A DNA stretch of 64,000 nt from an uncultured Myxococcales bacterium (GTDB lineage: Bacteria; Myxococcota_A; Polyangia; Polyangiales; Polyangiaceae): the NCBI GenBank assembly GCA_937949945.1, contig CALFEQ010000084.1, positions 87,045 through 151,044 of the forward strand, given 5' to 3'. Positions 19,210 to 28,238 of this stretch are shown piece by piece. The notes beneath the pieces were generated by a model, which made no database searches, was not told the DNA's origin, and saw only the letters and a list, made by a program, of their open reading frames with translations. How positions within the stretch are numbered: the stretch's first letter is position 1; each line of letters begins with the position of its first letter. The position numbers were made by a program, and so were the translations under genes.

Positions 19210-20343
19210 ATGTCGCCCGCCATCTGGACCTTTCCCACGAAGATCGTCTTCGGAAACGGCGCGGTCTCGACGCTCGCCGAGCATGTCCGTGCGGCGGGTG
19301 GAAGGCGAGCGCTCGTCGTGTGCGATCGCGGCGTCGTGAAGGCCGAGATCGCCGAGCGTGTCCGCAGGGTGCTCGAGGCCGGAGGGATCGCGGTCTCGAT
19401 CTTCGACAAGGTCGACCCGAACCCGGTCGAGGAGAACGTGACGAACGGGGTGGCGGCGTTCCGCGCGCACCAGGCGGACGTGGTCGTCGCGGTGGGCGGC
19501 GGCTCCCCCCTCGACGTCGGGAAGCTCGTGGCGCTGAAGACGACGCACGAACGCCCGCTCGCCGACTACGACGACGCGATCGGCGGCGATGCTCACATCG
19601 GACCGAACATCCCCCCGATCATCACCGTCCCGACGACGGCGGGGACCGGAAGCGAGGTCGGACGCTCGGGCGTCGTGACCCTCAAGGCGACGGGGCGCAA
19701 GACGGTCGTCTTCAGCCCCTACCTGATGCCGAGGACGGCCGTGCTCGATCCGGAGCTCACGGTGTCCATGCCCCCGCGTCTGACCGCGGCGACGGGGTTC
19801 GATGCGCTCACGCACTGCATCGAGGCGTACCTCGCGGCCGGCGATCATCCCATGGCGGACGGCATCGCGCTCATGGGCATCGAGCTCGTCGCCAAGCACC
19901 TCCCGCGGGCGGTCGAGGCGGGCGCCGATCTCGTCGCGCGCGGGGCGATGATGAAGGCGGCGATGATGGGCGCCGTCGCGTTCCAGAAGGGGCTCGGCGT
20001 CTGCCACTCGCTCGCGCACCCGCTCTCGAGCGAGAAGCAGATGCATCACGGGCTGGCCAACGCGTTGTGCCTGCCGGCCGTGATCGACTTCAACAACATG
20101 GCGGTCCCCGAACGCGTCGAGCGCGTCCGGCGTCTCCTCGACCTCACCGCGACCAGCGCGTCGAACGCGCTGCGCGCGCTCCGTGAGAAGGTCGGCCTCC
20201 CGGGCGGTCTCGCCGCCGAGGGCATCACGAAGGCCGACATCCCGAAGCTCGCCGACAAGGCGTTCGAGGACGCGTGTCATCGCTCGAACCCGCGGCCGTG
20301 CTCGCGCGACGACATGGCGAAGCTCTACGAGCTGTCGTTGTGA
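19210..20343 (+). CDS. iron-containing alcohol dehydrogenase
   Basis: A 377-aa group III (Fe-dependent) alcohol dehydrogenase that reduces or oxidises alcohols with NAD(P). The N-terminal Rossmann-like part has VVAVGGGSPLDVGK, the nucleotide-binding loop. The family signature TTAGTGSEV follows, and the metal ligands lie in DALTHCIEAYL, HSLAHPLSS and the KQMHHGLANA segment. The length is normal for the family. Substrate unknown. It lies downstream of the glutamine synthetase-family gene but the VWA-like gene intervenes on the other strand, so they are not an operon. Confidence 0.95.
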   Translation: MSPAIWTFPTKIVFGNGAVSTLAEHVRAAGGRRALVVCDRGVVKAEIAERVRRVLEAGGIAVSIFDKVDPNPVEENVTNGVAAFRAHQADVVVAVGGGSPLDVGKLVALKTTHERPLADYDDAIGGDAHIGPNIPPIITVPTTAGTGSEVGRSGVVTLKATGRKTVVFSPYLMPRTAVLDPELTVSMPPRLTAATGFDALTHCIEAYLAAGDHPMADGIALMGIELVAKHLPRAVEAGADLVARGAMMKAAMMGAVAFQKGLGVCHSLAHPLSSEKQMHHGLANALCLPAVIDFNNMAVPERVERVRRLLDLTATSASNALRALREKVGLPGGLAAEGITKADIPKLADKAFEDACHRSNPRPCSRDDMAKLYELSL

Positions 20344-20461
20344 CCTCGGCCGGGCGCACCGACGAGAGCCGGGCGCTCGCGTGAAGACGATTCGCGTCCG
20401 GGAGAGAGGGCGCCTTGCACGGCGCGGCGTCGATGGGTAAGAGCGTCCCCTCGATCTCGAG

Positions 20462-22234
20462 ATGCTGATGGCGTCCGGTCTCGCCTCATGGCGGCGTGCA
20501 GCGAGGGCCGTGGCGGACCTGCCGCCTTCGTTCCGGATCGTGCTCTTCGGCATCGCCGTCCTGCACGCCGTCGGTCTCTCGTGGGGGATGCCGTCGTCGG
20601 ACGGGTGGGACGTCGACGGTGTCGCGCCGCGCGACTTCCTCCCGGGGCTCGTGGCGACGTACACGCCCGGCGAGTTCTACACGTACCCGCCGCTGCACCT
20701 CGCGATCCTCGCGGTGCTCTCGCTGCCGGTCGTCGCGGTCGCCGCGCTCCGAGCGGGATCGGTCTCCGTGGCGGAGGTGATCCCCGTCATCCTCCAGCCT
20801 CCGTACATGACCGCGATGGCGCTGATCGCGCGCGTCGTCACGCTGGTCATGTCGCTCGGGGTCGTCGTCGCGACCTCGAAGCTCGCCGCCGAGCTCGTGC
20901 CCGAGGAGCGCAGGCGATCGACCGAGCTCGGGACCGCCGTCGTCGTGGGCGTGGGCGTCCCGTTCACGTACTACTCCCACGTCACGAACCTCGACGTCCC
21001 GTACATGTTCTGGGCGTCGTTCGCGGCCCTCGGCGTCACCCGTGCGATCGCACGCCGGGAGGCGCGGCGTCTGCGGAAGGCGCTCTTGCTCGCCGGCCTC
21101 GCGACGGCGACGAAGGACCAGGCCTACGCGATCTTCGTCCTCGGCGTCCCTGCGGCTCTCGGCGCGTGGACCTTCATGGACGCATGGGCGCGCCGGAACG
21201 TCCGGGCCATCGCGCGCGAGGCGGCGATCGGTGGAGCGCTGACGATCGCCCTGCTCGCCCTCGTCGACGGCGCCGTGACCAACCCCTCCGGGTTCCGCGC
21301 GCGCGTCGCGTTCCTGACCGGCTCCGCCAGCCAGGACTTCGCGTTCTATTCGAAGGACGTCGCGGGCGCTCTCCGGCTCCTCTGGGATCTCGTCCTCGCG
21401 TACGGGTTCCACTATCCCGCCGTGTTCGCGGTGCTCCACGCGAGCGGGCTCTTCCTCGCGCTCCGCGCGTCGGACGCACCACGGCGTGTCGCCGCCCTGG
21501 TGCCGCTGCTCCTCGCGGTCTCGTTCTCTGTCGCATTCAACGCCGCCGCGCGACGGGTCGAGCAGCGCTTCACGCTTCCGCAGGCGATCCTCCTCTCCGT
21601 CTACGGCGGGATCGCCCTCGAGCGCGCCACCTGCGCGATCCGGTCCGGTGCGCTCCGGATCGCGGCGCGCGTCGCCTGCGCAGGGCTCGTTCTGTGGGCT
21701 CTCTGGCGATGCGTCGAGCTCGACGCCAACCTCGTGCTCGACCCGCGATACCGAGCAGAAGCGTGGCTGCGCGAGCGGGTACGCAGCGGCGACACGATCG
21801 AGACCTACGGGCTCAACGTCCACCTGCCGAGGTTCCCCGAGGCCGCGCGCGTCGTCCGTGTCGGGTCGACTCCGATCGAGAAGCGCGGACCGATGCCGGG
21901 GATCGAGGAGGTGGTGGCTCCGTTCCTCGAGATCGCCGCGCGCCGACCGCGGTTCGTCGTCGTCAGCGAGTGCTACTCGTGGCGTTGGATCCAACTCCGT
22001 GTCACGCCGCTCGAGGGGCGCATCCTCCCCACGACGCTCCAGCGGCTCGCGGCGAACGAAGACGGCGTCACGTTCTTCGACCGCCTCTTCGTCGGGCAGC
22101 TCGGCTACGACCTCGTGGAGATCGCTCGGTTCGAGCATCCGATCTTTCGTCGCGTGGAGCTCCACGGAAGCGTGGGCTGCCCGATCTACATCCTCGAGCG
22201 CCGCACGCAGGTCAGCGAGGCGGGCACTCCGTGA
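20462..22234 (+). CDS. GT-C-fold membrane glycosyltransferase-like protein
   Basis: A 590-aa polytopic protein with about ten membrane segments in the first 430 residues and a soluble C-terminal domain (about 430-590). The first extracytoplasmic loop has the acidic residues expected of GT-C enzymes (MPSSDGWDVDGVAPRDF) and a proline-aromatic motif (TPGEFYTYPPLHL), as in ArnT/PMT-type (GT39/GT83) glycosyltransferases. Such enzymes take sugar from a polyprenyl phosphate donor on the periplasmic side. The acceptor is unknown. The start could also be an ATG 6 nt downstream. Its end overlaps the convergent GT-C gene by 23 nt. Confidence 0.85.
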   Translation: MLMASGLASWRRAARAVADLPPSFRIVLFGIAVLHAVGLSWGMPSSDGWDVDGVAPRDFLPGLVATYTPGEFYTYPPLHLAILAVLSLPVVAVAALRAGSVSVAEVIPVILQPPYMTAMALIARVVTLVMSLGVVVATSKLAAELVPEERRRSTELGTAVVVGVGVPFTYYSHVTNLDVPYMFWASFAALGVTRAIARREARRLRKALLLAGLATATKDQAYAIFVLGVPAALGAWTFMDAWARRNVRAIAREAAIGGALTIALLALVDGAVTNPSGFRARVAFLTGSASQDFAFYSKDVAGALRLLWDLVLAYGFHYPAVFAVLHASGLFLALRASDAPRRVAALVPLLLAVSFSVAFNAAARRVEQRFTLPQAILLSVYGGIALERATCAIRSGALRIAARVACAGLVLWALWRCVELDANLVLDPRYRAEAWLRERVRSGDTIETYGLNVHLPRFPEAARVVRVGSTPIEKRGPMPGIEEVVAPFLEIAARRPRFVVVSECYSWRWIQLRVTPLEGRILPTTLQRLAANEDGVTFFDRLFVGQLGYDLVEIARFEHPIFRRVELHGSVGCPIYILERRTQVSEAGTP

Positions 22235-23861
22235 CGTCCGCGGTGACGTCGACGGGCGACGTCATGAGGACGACGTCGTACGACTGGTGCAACGTCTCGA
22301 GGCAGCGTGCCTGCGGGATCGGATGCACGGAGCTGCCGACCCAGACGTGGAGCGGGCGCTCCGCGGGAGGACACGAGCGCCGCGCGTACATCCAACATTC
22401 GCGCTCGGGCACGTGCACGTCGACGCCGTCCTTGGCGAGCTCGAGGACGAGGACGGTGGACATGCCCCAGTCGCCGTCGAGGTGGATCACCGGCGAGAGC
22501 CCGTCGCGCTCGAGCTTCTCGCGCAGAGCCCGATAGCATTCGTGCAGCGGGCCGTGCTCGAGGTGTCGCGTGGGGAAGCGCGCGAGCCAGACGTTCTGGT
22601 AGCTCGTCGTGTACACGGACAGCCCGACGCTGGTCGCGATGGCGACCGCGCCGACGGCGTACTTCCGAAGTGGGCGCCCGCGGAGCGCTCGCCCGGCCGC
22701 GTTCGCGAAGGCGCCGAGGATCCCCATCCAGCCGACGGTGCAGGCGGCCGTCGTCCAGAAGATGAGGTAGCGCATCGCCTCTCCCACGATGGATCGGAGG
22801 GCGAGGATCGAGAACGCGTGCGCTGCGAGCGACACGAGGACGAGCCGGGCGCTCGTCTTGTCGCGCGTCTTGCGCGTCACGACCCACGCGGCGACGAGGA
22901 GGACGACGTGGAGGGCCGCCAGTCGCGACGGCGTCCGCGCGATCGGCCCCTCCGCCATCGGTGTCCACGCGATGACCTCGGGCCACCAAGGCTCGTCCTC
23001 GAAGAACGTGCGTGAGAACGTGCGGTCGGGCAGCCACGAGGTGGCGATCGCCCAGTCCTTGAGCACGCGCGTGATCGGCCTCGCGTGGTCGCGATGCTCG
23101 AGGAAGAACTCGACGAGCCGCGTGATGTTCCCTCGCGGCGACGTGATCTGCTCGAACAGGGGCGGCAGGAAGGTCAGGACGATCAGCGCACCGGCAACGG
23201 CGAGGCCGCGCTTGGCGTGGCTCGCCATCCCGATGCGACGCGTCTCGAGAAAGAGAAGGACGAGCGCGAGGAGCCCGACGCCGGCCACCGTCGGAGCCGC
23301 TCCGACGTGCGTCTGCGCGACGAAGGCACCGAAGAGCACGGCGCACCACGCCGCGCCCGCCTTGCCTTCGGCGACGAACGCGGCGAGCGCGAGGTAGGTC
23401 GTGAGCGCGAGCGTGATGACCGCGGGGTTCCACGGGTTGAACGAGACGTTTCCGAACGCGCAGAACCAAGCGAGGAGCACGCCGACGGCGACGAAGGCAT
23501 GCGCCCGCGTCGCGAAGATGCGCGTCGCCATGACGAGGGCCGCGCCGGAGAGGAAATTGATCCCGATCGCACCCCAGTAGAGCGCGCTGCTGTCGCCGCC
23601 CGTCAGCCGGTAGAACGGCGCGAGGACGTAGAAGTAGAGCGGCCCGGGATGGCTGAAGCGGAACCGCGAGTACGGTCCGAGGATCGTCCCGTCGCCGACG
23701 AAGCGCGTCGCGACCTCGAGCGCCGCGAAGTCACCGAGCAGCGAGAACCTCGGGATCGCCTGCCGCGCGATGTTGAGCGCGTACGGAACGAGGGGGACGG
23801 TCGCGAGCAACGCGAGCGCGAAGGCCTCGATCCAGACTCCTCGACGGGGGGAGGAGCGCAC
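22212..23861 (-). CDS. GT-C-fold membrane protein, paralogue of the gene at 25038
   Basis: A 549-aa polytopic protein. The first loop carries the GT-C-type acidic motif in LLGDFAALEVATRFV and then FSHPGPLYFYVLAP. About ten membrane segments follow, with a C-terminal soluble part from about 440. The neighbour at 25038-26717 is a clear paralogue: the same motifs occur there (LVGDLALLEQAARHV, FHQPGPFFFYLTAP), and both end with VLELxKDGVDV and a later LHVW segment. The pair flanks a flippase-like gene, suggesting one lipid-linked glycan pathway. Substrates unknown. Confidence 0.85.
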   Translation of the reverse strand: MRSSPRRGVWIEAFALALLATVPLVPYALNIARQAIPRFSLLGDFAALEVATRFVGDGTILGPYSRFRFSHPGPLYFYVLAPFYRLTGGDSSALYWGAIGINFLSGAALVMATRIFATRAHAFVAVGVLLAWFCAFGNVSFNPWNPAVITLALTTYLALAAFVAEGKAGAAWCAVLFGAFVAQTHVGAAPTVAGVGLLALVLLFLETRRIGMASHAKRGLAVAGALIVLTFLPPLFEQITSPRGNITRLVEFFLEHRDHARPITRVLKDWAIATSWLPDRTFSRTFFEDEPWWPEVIAWTPMAEGPIARTPSRLAALHVVLLVAAWVVTRKTRDKTSARLVLVSLAAHAFSILALRSIVGEAMRYLIFWTTAACTVGWMGILGAFANAAGRALRGRPLRKYAVGAVAIATSVGLSVYTTSYQNVWLARFPTRHLEHGPLHECYRALREKLERDGLSPVIHLDGDWGMSTVLVLELAKDGVDVHVPERECWMYARRSCPPAERPLHVWVGSSVHPIPQARCLETLHQSYDVVLMTSPVDVTADVTECPPR

Positions 23862-23930
23862 ACGCCGTAGCTAGCCGGTCGCAAGAGCGGAGTCCACGAG
23901 GAAAACGCCCGCCGTGCGGTCGGCGGCGGC

Positions 23931-24983
23931 TCACGTCGACCCGATGTTGCGGCGGATTTCCCGGTACGAGAGCCCGACGCGGCCGACGCTGACGAATCCG
24001 AGGAGGATCAAGATGAGCTGCTGGCCGAGGCTCCACACGAGCACGTACGCGAGCGCGGTGTTCTCCGGGACGCCGAACGGGATGACGAGCGCGCTCGTCG
24101 CGAAGCCCTGGACGATCCCGAGGCCGCCCGGCGCCGAAGGGAGCGCGCCGCCGAGGTTCGCGGAGACCACCATGAACCCCGGGCGCACGAGATCCGTCTC
24201 GGGGAGAAACGCCTTCAGGCAGACGGCCGCGTGCACGATCGTGACGCTCCACACCGCGACGGTGAGGAGCACGCACTGTCCCATGCGGCGCGCGGAGCCG
24301 ACCGCGGCGAGGCCCTCGCGGACCTGCCGGAGGCGGCCGAGGATGGCTTCGGCGCGGTCCGGCCCGAGCTTCGCGAGGCGGGGCGCGAGGGCGCGCTCGA
24401 CCGCGCGACCTCCGAGCACGACGAGCACGGCGCCGGCGACGCACACGACGAGCGCGATCGATCCGATGGTGGCCGCCCGCGTGAAGGTCGGGCCCATCGG
24501 GATCCGCACCGCGAACGCGGCGAACAAGAGGACGACGCTCGCGAGATCGAGGAGGCGCTCCACGAGCACGGCCGAGAGCGCTCGCGCCATCGGGATCTTC
24601 TCGTTCCGCGAGACCACCCAAGCCCGCGCGATCTCGCCGAGCCGGAGCGGCAGCGTGACGTTGAAGAAGTAGCCGATCGTGTTGGCGTGCCACGTCGGCC
24701 AGAACCGCGCGTCGCCGAGGAGCACCGCCCAGCGCCACGCGCGCAGCGCGTACATCACGAAGAAGACGACGAGCGAAGGCAGGAGCCAAACCAAGTCCGC
24801 GGCGCGGAGCGCGGCGAGGAGATCGTCGAAGCTGACCCTCCAGAGCAGGAGCGCGCCGGCGACGATGCTGAGGGCGATGCCGATCCAGACGGCGGCTCCG
24901 GGGCGGGGTGGTCGCGCCGGCGGGATGTCGGGCTCCGCCCCCCGATCGTCGCGTGTGCGCGCAGCCTGGCTCACGACGTCCAC
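23931..24983 (-). CDS. lysylphosphatidylglycerol synthase-type transmembrane protein (flippase-like)
   Basis: A 350-aa membrane protein of the LPG synthase TM / UPF0104 family, with about eight to nine hydrophobic segments. Diagnostic features are the segment WAVLLGDARFWPTW, the helix LPLRLGEIARAWVVSR and the late motif GGALPSAPGGLGIVQGF. It lacks the cytosolic aminoacyl transferase domain of MprF, so it is most likely a lipid or lipid-linked sugar translocase, or another membrane partner of the adjacent GT-C proteins. The start is GTG at 24983. It lies 69 nt upstream of the GT-C gene at 22212 and 54 nt downstream of that at 25038, on the same strand, consistent with one operon. Confidence 0.88.
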   Translation of the reverse strand: MDVVSQAARTRDDRGAEPDIPPARPPRPGAAVWIGIALSIVAGALLLWRVSFDDLLAALRAADLVWLLPSLVVFFVMYALRAWRWAVLLGDARFWPTWHANTIGYFFNVTLPLRLGEIARAWVVSRNEKIPMARALSAVLVERLLDLASVVLLFAAFAVRIPMGPTFTRAATIGSIALVVCVAGAVLVVLGGRAVERALAPRLAKLGPDRAEAILGRLRQVREGLAAVGSARRMGQCVLLTVAVWSVTIVHAAVCLKAFLPETDLVRPGFMVVSANLGGALPSAPGGLGIVQGFATSALVIPFGVPENTALAYVLVWSLGQQLILILLGFVSVGRVGLSYREIRRNIGST

Positions 24984-25037
24984 CTCAGGCGCCGTCTACC
25001 ACGCCGGTGGACGAGGCTCACTCGTTTCGTGCGAGCC

Positions 25038-26717
25038 TCACTTCGCATCGGGGCAGCTCGCGATCGCCTCGGGCGCGCCGTAGACCGCGATGTCTCCGCT
25101 CTTCGCGATCGGCTCGAGGCAGGACGCGATCCGGAGCGGATGAGCCGTCGTCGCGAACCACACGTGCAGGGCCTTCGCCACGCCGTGCGCGGTGCGCACG
25201 CCGACGTACGCGTGGTGGTCGGCGTCGGCCACACGCACGTCCACGCCGTCCTTCTCGAGCTCGAGCACGAGCGCGTCGGCGATGTCCCGTGCACCTTCGC
25301 GGTGCACCGTGACGACGGCCTTGTCGCGGTCGAGCCGTGCGCGAAGCGCATCCTCGATCGCGCGGAGGTCGGCGCGGAGGTCCGGTCGGCTCGAGGGGGC
25401 GAAAGCGTTCCGCGCGAGCCAGAAGCGTTGGAGGGAAGCGGACGTGACCGCCACCGCGAGGGCGAGGATCACGAGCGCGGGGGCGAAGACGCCGCTCACG
25501 CGCGGCATCTTCAAGCCCGCCGCTCCGATCGCGGCGAAGAACGTCGCCAGCACGCCGATCCACGCCGCGCTGCTCGCGGCGGTCGTCCAGAACGCGAGGT
25601 AGTTGTGCACGGGGCCCACGACGGCGCGCAGCGAAATCACGGCGACGGCGTCGGCGATCGCGCCGATGCCGAGCAGCGCGATGCTGGCGGTGTCGCGCCG
25701 GCGGCCGGCGACGATCGCGGCGACGGCGATCGACACGACGTGGACGATCGTCACGACCCGCGCGTTGGGCGACGCGATGCCCTGCATCGGGTCGGCTCGC
25801 ATGACGAGCGGAATGGGACCCTCGCCGAGGAGCACGCGGCCGACGAGGCGATCCGGCAGCCACGACGTGGCGACCGTCCACTGCGCCGCCGCGTCCGAGA
25901 GCGGCTTCGTCGGCTCGCTGCGCCGGACGAAGAACGCGTAGAGCTCCGTCATGTTCCCCGACGGAGCGAGGAGCTGCTCGACGAGGGGAGGCACGAAGAG
26001 GATGAGCAGCACCGTCGCCGCGATGGCGAGCCGCCACCGCTCGTCGCGCTCGAGCCCGCCGCGCCGGCGCGCACCGACGAGGAACGCGACGAGCGCGACG
26101 AGACCGGCCGTGACGGTCGTCGGCACCGCGGCGACGTGCGTCTGCGCCGCGAGCGTGCCGAACACGACGGCCGGATACACGGCCAAGCTCTTCCCTCGTG
26201 CGAACAACGCCGCGTTCACGAGGAAGGCCAAGAGGGGGAGCACGATGACGAGAGGGCTCCACGGGTTCGCGGTCACGTTGCCGAACGCGACGAACCAGGC
26301 GAGGACGACGAGCAGAGCGGCGACCGCGTGCGATCGACGCGCGAAGATGCGCGTGCAGGCGACGATCGCCGCGGCCGAGGCGCCGTTCACGAGGCACGTG
26401 GTGACGTAGAGGCCCGTGCTTGCCGAGCCGAACGCGGCCTGCAGGGGCGCCGTCAGATAGAAGAAGAAGGGCCCCGGCTGGTGGAAGGAGAAGCGCGAGA
26501 CGGGTCCGAGGAGCGTCTCGCCGCGGAAGACGTGGCGCGCCGCCTGCTCGAGGAGCGCGAGGTCACCGACGAGCCCGTAGCGCGGCACGCCGGTACGGAG
26601 GAGGAAGGTCAAGTATGGGACGATCGGCAGGAGGGCCAAGACGCCGAGCGCGATGGCCTCGATCCGGCGGTTCCGGACGGCTCGCTCCCGCGCCATGGCC
26701 TCGCCGCGTCGACCCAT
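25038..26717 (-). CDS. GT-C-fold membrane protein, paralogue of the gene at 22212
   Basis: A 559-aa polytopic protein, paralogous throughout to the gene at 22212 (see that entry). GT-C features: LVGDLALLEQ in the first extracytoplasmic loop, then SRFSFHQPGPFFFYLTAP. About eleven membrane segments precede a C-terminal soluble domain (about 440-559). The start at 26717 is preferred to an in-frame ATG further upstream because GGAGA lies 7 nt upstream and the N-terminus is then a short Arg-rich cytoplasmic tail before the first helix. Divergent from the NtrC-type regulator (68 nt between starts). Confidence 0.85.
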   Translation of the reverse strand: MGRRGEAMARERAVRNRRIEAIALGVLALLPIVPYLTFLLRTGVPRYGLVGDLALLEQAARHVFRGETLLGPVSRFSFHQPGPFFFYLTAPLQAAFGSASTGLYVTTCLVNGASAAAIVACTRIFARRSHAVAALLVVLAWFVAFGNVTANPWSPLVIVLPLLAFLVNAALFARGKSLAVYPAVVFGTLAAQTHVAAVPTTVTAGLVALVAFLVGARRRGGLERDERWRLAIAATVLLILFVPPLVEQLLAPSGNMTELYAFFVRRSEPTKPLSDAAAQWTVATSWLPDRLVGRVLLGEGPIPLVMRADPMQGIASPNARVVTIVHVVSIAVAAIVAGRRRDTASIALLGIGAIADAVAVISLRAVVGPVHNYLAFWTTAASSAAWIGVLATFFAAIGAAGLKMPRVSGVFAPALVILALAVAVTSASLQRFWLARNAFAPSSRPDLRADLRAIEDALRARLDRDKAVVTVHREGARDIADALVLELEKDGVDVRVADADHHAYVGVRTAHGVAKALHVWFATTAHPLRIASCLEPIAKSGDIAVYGAPEAIASCPDAK

Positions 26718-26785
26718 CGAAGCATCTCCAGTGTGGCGGCAGCATACACGCCGACCGGCCCGCTCGTGATAGACTCGGGCCCGCC

Positions 26786-28228
26786 ATGCTTCCCGAAAAG
26801 AAGCAGGTCCTGATCGTCGACGACGAGCCGAACCTGCGGAAAATTCTCGCGGCACAGCTCTCGCGCGACGGCTACGACGTGCTGCTCGCAGAGGACGGCG
26901 AGCAGGGCCTCTCTTTGCTCCGTGAGCACCACATCGATCTCGTCGTCACCGACCTGAAGATGCCGAAGGTCGACGGGATGACGCTCCTCCGCGAGGCGCT
27001 CGCCGAGCAGCCGGAGCTTCCCATCATCGTGATCACCGCCCATGGCACGGTGGACACGGCCGTCGAGGCGCTGAAGCTCGGGGCCTTCGACTACCTCACC
27101 AAGCCTTTCGACAAGGACGAGGTGCGGCAGGTCGTTGCCAAGGCGCTCAAGACGCGCGAGCTCGCCGGCGAGGAGGCCACGGCCGAGAACGTCAAGGAGG
27201 CCGAGGGCGCCCGCTTCGGGATCATCGGCCAGTCACCCGGCCTCACCGAGCTCTACGCGGTGCTCGAGCGCGTGGCGGACAGCCCGACGACGGTGCTCAT
27301 CACCGGTGAGAGCGGCACCGGCAAGGAGCTCGTCGCCCGGGCGCTCCACGATCACTCGTCGCGCAAGGGCAAGCCCTTCATCAAGGTGAACTGCGCCGCG
27401 ATTCCGAAGGAGCTCATCGAGAGCGAGCTCTTCGGTTACGAGCGAGGCGCCTTCACCGGCGCGGTCACGAGCAAGCCCGGCCGTTTCGAGCTCGCCAACG
27501 GCGGGACGCTTTTCCTGGACGAGATCGGCGAGATCCCGGTCGAGATGCAGGTCAAGCTGCTGCGCGCGCTCCAGGAGAGCGAGTTCGAGCGTGTCGGCGG
27601 CATCAAGACCATGCGCGTCGACGTCCGGCTCGTCGCGGCGACGAACCGCGATCTGAAGAAGCTCATCGCGCAGGGCGCGTTCCGCGAGGACCTGTTCTAC
27701 CGCCTGAACGTCGTCTCGATCCGGCTGCCCGCGCTGCGCGAGCGCGCCTCGGACATCCCGCTGCTCGTCGAGCACTTCCTCAAGAAGTTCAACGGGCGGC
27801 TGAAGAAGAACGTCGTCGGCGTCGAGCCGGACGCGCTCCAGCTCCTCACCAACTACGCGTGGCCCGGCAACATCCGCGAGCTCGAGAACGTGATGGAGCG
27901 AGCCGTCCTCTTCTGCGACGGGCAGAAGCTCCGCGTCGAGGACCTCCCCGCCGAGCTCCGCGGGCCGAGCGGGACGTCGACGAGCTCGAGCGCTCCGCCG
28001 CTCGAGGCCGGCGTCGATCTCGGATCGCTGCCACCCGACGGAGGCCTCAAGGAGCACGTGAAGTTCGCGATGAGCCGGCTCGAGCGCGATCTCGTGAGCC
28101 GAGCGCTCAAGCAGACGAACAACAACGTCACGCACGCTGCGCGCCTCCTCAAGATCTCGCGCAAGGGCCTGCAGCTCAAGATGAAGGAGCTCGGGCTGCG
28201 CGAAGGGACGGGCGAGAAGAACGAGTAG
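26786..28228 (+). CDS. NtrC-family sigma-54-dependent response regulator
   Basis: A 480-aa activator. The receiver domain (1-120) has acidic pair VDDEP and phosphoacceptor Asp56 in VVTDLKMP, with LTKPFD later. The AAA+ domain has Walker A GESGTGKE (174-181), the sigma-54 contact loop GAFTGA (about 221-226) and Walker B in GGTLFLDEIGE. The Fis-type helix-turn-helix is at the C-terminus (NNNVTHAARLLKISRKGLQ). When phosphorylated, it should drive ATP-dependent opening of sigma-54 promoters. No kinase is adjacent; the NtrY-like kinase at 953 is a candidate by family only. The next gene starts 10 nt downstream and is probably co-transcribed. Confidence 0.95.
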   Translation: MLPEKKQVLIVDDEPNLRKILAAQLSRDGYDVLLAEDGEQGLSLLREHHIDLVVTDLKMPKVDGMTLLREALAEQPELPIIVITAHGTVDTAVEALKLGAFDYLTKPFDKDEVRQVVAKALKTRELAGEEATAENVKEAEGARFGIIGQSPGLTELYAVLERVADSPTTVLITGESGTGKELVARALHDHSSRKGKPFIKVNCAAIPKELIESELFGYERGAFTGAVTSKPGRFELANGGTLFLDEIGEIPVEMQVKLLRALQESEFERVGGIKTMRVDVRLVAATNRDLKKLIAQGAFREDLFYRLNVVSIRLPALRERASDIPLLVEHFLKKFNGRLKKNVVGVEPDALQLLTNYAWPGNIRELENVMERAVLFCDGQKLRVEDLPAELRGPSGTSTSSSAPPLEAGVDLGSLPPDGGLKEHVKFAMSRLERDLVSRALKQTNNNVTHAARLLKISRKGLQLKMKELGLREGTGEKNE

Positions 28229-28238
28229 AGGCGCCGCC

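Noticed and set aside
24231..26813. 860-codon plus-strand frame opposite the flippase and GT-C genes
   Set aside because: Shadow frame with long runs of Arg/Asp/Glu/His; the minus-strand genes have clear membrane segments and family motifs.
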